A DNA stretch of 64,000 nucleotides, taken from Homoserinimonas sedimenticola (GTDB taxonomy: Bacteria > Actinomycetota > Actinomycetes > Actinomycetales > Microbacteriaceae). The notes beneath the pieces were generated by a model. That model was not told the DNA's origin. It ran no database searches and saw only the letters and a program-made list of their open reading frames with translations. Shown piece after piece: positions 60,686 through 64,000 of the stretch. A program made the translations under genes and the position numbers. The stretch lies in the NCBI RefSeq assembly GCF_026094475.1, contig NZ_JAPELL010000001.1, positions 1,574,326-1,638,325 of the forward strand, read 5' to 3'. The stretch's first letter is position 1. Every line of letters starts with the position of its first letter.

Positions 60686-62406
60686 CACACCGCTCCCAAA
60701 TAAGCCGTGCGCACGTCGTCATGCGACACGACCTCGTCCATCGTTCCGACTGTTAGCACCCGGCCGTTCGCCAGCACGACGACCCGGTCGGCCAGTTCGC
60801 GCACGATGTCCATGTCGTGCTCGACGACGAGGAGCGTGCATCCCAACTGCCCGTTGAGGCTCCGCATGAGGGAGGCGAGCCGCAGAGAGTCCTCGTGTGA
60901 GAGACCGGCCGCGGGCTCGTCGAGCAGCACGACCTCGGGTCCCCAGGCGATCGCCATGGCGAGCTCCAGCGAGCGCTGGTCCGCGAGCGACAGGTCGCTC
61001 GCGAGCAGGTCGTCCATGGCGGAGAAGCGGTCCAGCTCCGCCGGCAACTCGACCGCCCGGAAGGCCTCTGCTCGCGCGAACGCCATGTTCTGCGCCGGGG
61101 TCAGGTCCGGGTAGAGGCTCGGTACCTGAAAGAGGCGGCCGAGGCCCAGGTGGGCCCGACGGTGCGGCGCCCAGTTCGTGACATCCTCTCCAAGCACCTC
61201 GATACGGCCCGACGTTGGAGCAAGGTCTCCCGCGATGAGATTGAGGAGCGTCGTCTTTCCTGCCCCGTTGGGGCCGATGAGGCAGACGACTTCACCGCGC
61301 TGGATGGTGAGGTCGACGCCGTTGATGATTGGCACGGGGCCGAACGACTTCTGCACCTGGCTGACGCGGACGGCGGCCGCGCCCTCAGCGGGAATGTGCT
61401 TGGGTGCATCCGGAGCGCCGTTCGACGCGATGACGGCACCCTGCGATGCCGCCCTCGACACGCTGCGGCGCAGCAGGCCGGAGGCGATGCCGACGAGGCC
61501 CGAGGGGGCGAACTTGACGACGAGGATGAAGACGACGCCGAGCACGAGCAGATACCAGGCCCCGATCGCGTCGCCCAGGTACTGCTGGCCGATCGTGACG
61601 ACACCGGCACCCAGAAAGACGCCGAAGATGGTGCCCTTGCCACCCACGGCCACCCAGACGAGCACCTGGGTCGACATGACGATGCCAAGCGTTGCGGGCG
61701 AGACGAGCCCCATGACGGGGGCGGCGATCGCGCCGGCCGCCGTCGCGACGAGTGCGCTCAGCACGAAGGCCGTGACTTTGGTGCGCATGGGGCTCACACC
61801 GAGGTGCTCGGTGCGGTGCTCGTTGAAGCGCACGGCCACCGCGCGGCGGCCGAAGCGGCCCCTCAGCAGCACGACCCAGATCACGGCGACGATAAGAAAG
61901 ACGAGGATGCCCGTGACGTAGAAGTTGGTCACGACGCCGGGCGACGGCACGTAGATGCCGTTGCTCCCGTTGGTGAGGCTCAGCCAGGAGCGGGCGCCCT
62001 GCTCTGCGAGGAGTGTGAGGGCGAGCGTGATGACGGCCATGGTTGACGCGAGGGCCCTCGGTCCGAGGCCGATGCGCCCGACGATCAGCGCCACGACAGC
62101 CGAGAGAACGAGTGCCGCGACGGCGCCGAGCAACTGGGGCACACCGTTCTGCCCGGCGATCGCCACGCCGTAGGCACCCAGGCCGAAGAACGCCGCGTGG
62201 CCGATGCTGACCACGCCCGCTCGGCCCCACGAGAGGTCGAGGCCGAAGGCGAAGAGCCCATAGGCGAGCGCGAGCGTCAGAAGGGCCAGCGGATAGCTCG
62301 GCAACACGAACGGCGCGGCCGCGATCGCGACGGCCGCGGCCGAGAGCGCCACCCAGTGACGGGTGGCGACCCTCGGCTCAGGCCGCGACGGGGAGGTCAC
62401 GCGCAT
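60685..62406 (-). CDS. Fused branched-chain-type ABC permease (LivM) and ATPase (LivG)
   Basis: 573 residues. The N-terminal half (about 1-310) is a LivM permease with about nine helices and FDLSWGRAGVVSIGHAAFFGLGAYG. The C-terminal half (about 345-573) is LivG with GPNGAGKTTLLNLIAG, Walker B VVLLDEPAAGLSHED and VVEHDMDIV. The usual LSGGQ is LSLADQRSLELAMA, lacking both glycines. It may start at ATG 62406 (10-base overlap) or GTG 62400 (GTGA, 4 bases). Imports the substrate recognised by the binding protein next door. Confidence 0.87.
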   Translation of the reverse strand: MRVTSPSRPEPRVATRHWVALSAAAVAIAAAPFVLPSYPLALLTLALAYGLFAFGLDLSWGRAGVVSIGHAAFFGLGAYGVAIAGQNGVPQLLGAVAALVLSAVVALIVGRIGLGPRALASTMAVITLALTLLAEQGARSWLSLTNGSNGIYVPSPGVVTNFYVTGILVFLIVAVIWVVLLRGRFGRRAVAVRFNEHRTEHLGVSPMRTKVTAFVLSALVATAAGAIAAPVMGLVSPATLGIVMSTQVLVWVAVGGKGTIFGVFLGAGVVTIGQQYLGDAIGAWYLLVLGVVFILVVKFAPSGLVGIASGLLRRSVSRAASQGAVIASNGAPDAPKHIPAEGAAAVRVSQVQKSFGPVPIINGVDLTIQRGEVVCLIGPNGAGKTTLLNLIAGDLAPTSGRIEVLGEDVTNWAPHRRAHLGLGRLFQVPSLYPDLTPAQNMAFARAEAFRAVELPAELDRFSAMDDLLASDLSLADQRSLELAMAIAWGPEVVLLDEPAAGLSHEDSLRLASLMRSLNGQLGCTLLVVEHDMDIVRELADRVVVLANGRVLTVGTMDEVVSHDDVRTAYLGAV

Positions 62407-63587
62407 CGGGGCGTGATCCCCTCAATGTCGGCGGGGAAGGTCTCGACGGGCACGTAGGCGCCGCCCTCACGGATCTCGAAGCGGGCCGTCTCCGTCATGA
62501 AGAAGCGGTCCTCGTTGAAGGAGCCTCCACCGAAGACCCCGTTCTCGACCTCGCCCTCGCCGAGCGCCTTCGCGATGTCGGCACCCTCCGTGGACCCCGC
62601 CTGCTCGACGGCGTCGGCGATCATGAGCATGCCCTCATAGGCGTTCGCGGCGACCGAAGGTATCGGGTCGGAGAAGTCGTACGCCTCGCGGAACGCGTCA
62701 ACGAACTCCTTGTTGGCCTCGTTGTCGAGCTGGTCGGAGTAGCGCCCGACAAGGGTGAGGCCGTGCATGCGGTCGGTGAGACCTGGGTAGAAGTCGGCGA
62801 TGAGGCTGACACCCGTGAAGCCCATCGAGTCGAGGATGCCGGCCTGGTCCGCCTGCGTGACGAGAGCCGTGGCGTCCGCACCGACGACCGCCGTCAGCAC
62901 CCAGTCGGGCGCGGCCGCTTTGATCTTGGAGATGACGGGCTGCCAGTCGGCCGTGCCCATGGGCGAGTACTCCTCGAGCACGACGGTCGCGCCCAGCTCC
63001 TCGAGCACAGTGCGCGCGTCCGCGAAGTAGCCGCGCGGGAACGCGTAGTCGTTGCCGACGAGCGCGACCTTGGTGCCGTGGTCGGCGATCATCTGAGGCA
63101 GCAGGCCGTTGAGCAGCGAAGCGTTCGGCTCGCCGAAAGGGAAGAAGTATTGACCGCACACGCCTGCGTTGCCGAGGATGGCGGAGGAGAAGGGCACCTT
63201 CGCCGACTCCGCGACCTGCGCGACGGCAGCCGTCGTGTCGCCGGGGATGGTGCCGAAGATGTAGTCGACCTGGTCCTGGCTGATGAGGCGCTGGGCCAGC
63301 TGCGTCGACTTGGCCGCATCCGCCTGGTCGTCGACTGTGACGACCTCGACCGGCTGGCCGAGCACGCCGCCCTCAGCGTTAATCTTCTCGATCGCGAGCT
63401 CGAAGCCGCGCTGCATGGCGGTGGCCTCCTGCACGACGGGGCCTGTAACGGGCGAGATGAGCCCGACCTTGAACACGTCGTCGCCTCCCTCGGTGCCGCC
63501 CCCGATGGCCCCGCCAGCACACGCGGCCAGCGAAGTCGTGAGAGTGACGGCGGCGATGATGCCGCTCGTGCGCCGAAGCGCGGTCAT
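62397..63587 (-). CDS. ABC transporter substrate-binding lipoprotein, branched-chain/urea type
   Basis: 396 residues from the ATG at 63587, which overlaps the permease stop (ATGA). Signal peptide with lipobox LAAC near residue 23. VGLISPVTGPVVQEATAMQRGFELAIEKIN is the type I binding-fold opening (Peripla_BP_6), VALVGNDYAFPRGY the hinge. It captures substrate at the outer membrane surface of the cell and passes it to the permease. Closer in look to amide/urea-binding (UrtA/FmdD-type) proteins than LivJ, but the ligand is unknown. Confidence 0.88.
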   Translation of the reverse strand: MTALRRTSGIIAAVTLTTSLAACAGGAIGGGTEGGDDVFKVGLISPVTGPVVQEATAMQRGFELAIEKINAEGGVLGQPVEVVTVDDQADAAKSTQLAQRLISQDQVDYIFGTIPGDTTAAVAQVAESAKVPFSSAILGNAGVCGQYFFPFGEPNASLLNGLLPQMIADHGTKVALVGNDYAFPRGYFADARTVLEELGATVVLEEYSPMGTADWQPVISKIKAAAPDWVLTAVVGADATALVTQADQAGILDSMGFTGVSLIADFYPGLTDRMHGLTLVGRYSDQLDNEANKEFVDAFREAYDFSDPIPSVAANAYEGMLMIADAVEQAGSTEGADIAKALGEGEVENGVFGGGSFNEDRFFMTETARFEIREGGAYVPVETFPADIEGITPRCA

Positions 63588-64000
63588 GCCGCGACCTGCG
63601 CGGGCTGCGTGCGTGGTTTCCATTGGACCTTCCTCCAATCAATGCCGTTCGGGCGAACGGCGACCAGGACGATGAGCAAAGCGAAGAGCACGACCTGAGC
63701 CAGGGTCTCGTTGAGGTAGGTGCGCAGCACCGTGCTCAGGAGGGCGACGACGAATGCGCCGAAGATCGCGCCGGGCAGCGAACCGGCCCGACCGAGCAGC
63801 ACGGCGAAGAACGCCGGCGCAAGGAATGCGGCCCCCACCATCGGCGTGACGCCGAGGAGCGGACTCTGCAGGGCACCGGCCAGCACGGCGAGCATCGCGC
63901 CGACTGCGAAGGTACCTGTGACGACGAGGCGCGGCGGGATGCCGAGCACGGACGCCATGTCGCGGTTGTCGACGGTGGCTCGCACGACGAGGCCCAGTTT
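63584..64000 (-). CDS. Branched-chain-type ABC permease LivH-like, 5' end beyond window
   Basis: The last 138 or so codons are present. VRATVDNRDMASVLGIP is the LivH coupling-helix region, followed by three or four helices (AVGAMLAVLAGALQSP, FLAPAFFAVLLG, and the last VVLFALLIVLVAVRP). The frame is open to base 64000. First visible gene of the transporter operon. Confidence 0.87.
   Translation of the reverse strand, partial: KLGLVVRATVDNRDMASVLGIPPRLVVTGTFAVGAMLAVLAGALQSPLLGVTPMVGAAFLAPAFFAVLLGRAGSLPGAIFGAFVVALLSTVLRTYLNETLAQVVLFALLIVLVAVRPNGIDWRKVQWKPRTQPAQVAA

Noticed and set aside
1-64000. CRISPR array, rRNA operon, replication origin or intact insertion sequence
   Set aside because: No regularly spaced repeats with unique spacers, no rRNA-like stretch and no full transposase frame were found on either strand.

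Overview
This window is a stretch of chromosome from a high-GC (about 70%) Gram-positive actinobacterium, most likely of the family Microbacteriaceae. The evidence is the dnaK-grpE-dnaJ-hspR operon with HspR (HAIR) operators, a C50-carotenoid cluster of the corynebacterial/microbacterial type, heavy use of ATGA/GTGA gene overlaps, and a dispersed palindrome (GGTTGAGTA...TATCGAAACC) that I recall as common in that family. No replication origin, CRISPR array, rRNA or intact insertion sequence is visible. One tRNA gene (Gly, anticodon CCC) is present. No gene-free stretch is longer than about 260 bases.

Layout. (1) 1-12.6 kb: a surface-glycan cluster built around ADP-heptose, unusual in a Gram-positive: gmhB, gmhA, two hldE copies, three GT9 heptosyltransferase-like genes, two GT4-like genes, one GT2, a short-chain dehydrogenase and an aldehyde dehydrogenase. 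(2) 12.6-14.3 kb: an acyl-CoA ligase. (3) 14.5-23.5 kb: the heat-shock block: a clpB without its N-domain, a divergent Nramp-like transporter, a ribosomal-RNA-type methyltransferase, hspR, dnaJ, grpE and dnaK, with three HAIR operators. (4) 23.5-28.8 kb: two exported purple-acid-phosphatase-like enzymes, one carrying C-terminal beta-propeller repeats. (5) 29-32 kb: a UMF1-type transporter, a PEP-mutase-like lyase and a winged-helix regulator. (6) 32-40.3 kb: carotenoid genes crtE-crtB-crtI-crtYe-crtYf-crtEb in one tightly overlapping operon, divergent idi, and a MarR/MMPL pair. (7) 40.5-42.2 kb: a TetR regulator divergent from an alpha/beta hydrolase. (8) 42.2-49.3 kb: L-rhamnose catabolism (rhaI, fused rhaD, rhaB, lldD) with a divergent LacI regulator and its operator.

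(9) 49.3-53.6 kb: a small accessory region of visibly lower GC. It holds a serine-recombinase remnant, a TIR-domain protein and an Mrr-like nuclease. After dcd, a GNAT gene and tRNA-Gly come a membrane protein of unknown function and a glutaredoxin-like protein. (10) 53.7-64 kb: a nitrogen/carbon catabolic cluster: an NCS1 permease, a nitrilase-superfamily hydrolase, a HisD-like dehydrogenase, a LysR regulator, an amidase and a branched-chain-type ABC transporter with a fused permease-ATPase. It runs off the right edge.

How the parts work together. GmhA, GmhB and HldE make ADP-heptose, which the GT9 enzymes probably transfer to an envelope glycan. HspR represses clpB and the dnaK operon through HAIR sites. 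GGPP from Idi/CrtE feeds C50 carotenoid synthesis. Rhamnose is split to dihydroxyacetone phosphate and lactaldehyde, which is oxidised to lactate and then to pyruvate by LldD. The last cluster imports and dismantles an unidentified amide- or heterocycle-containing compound.
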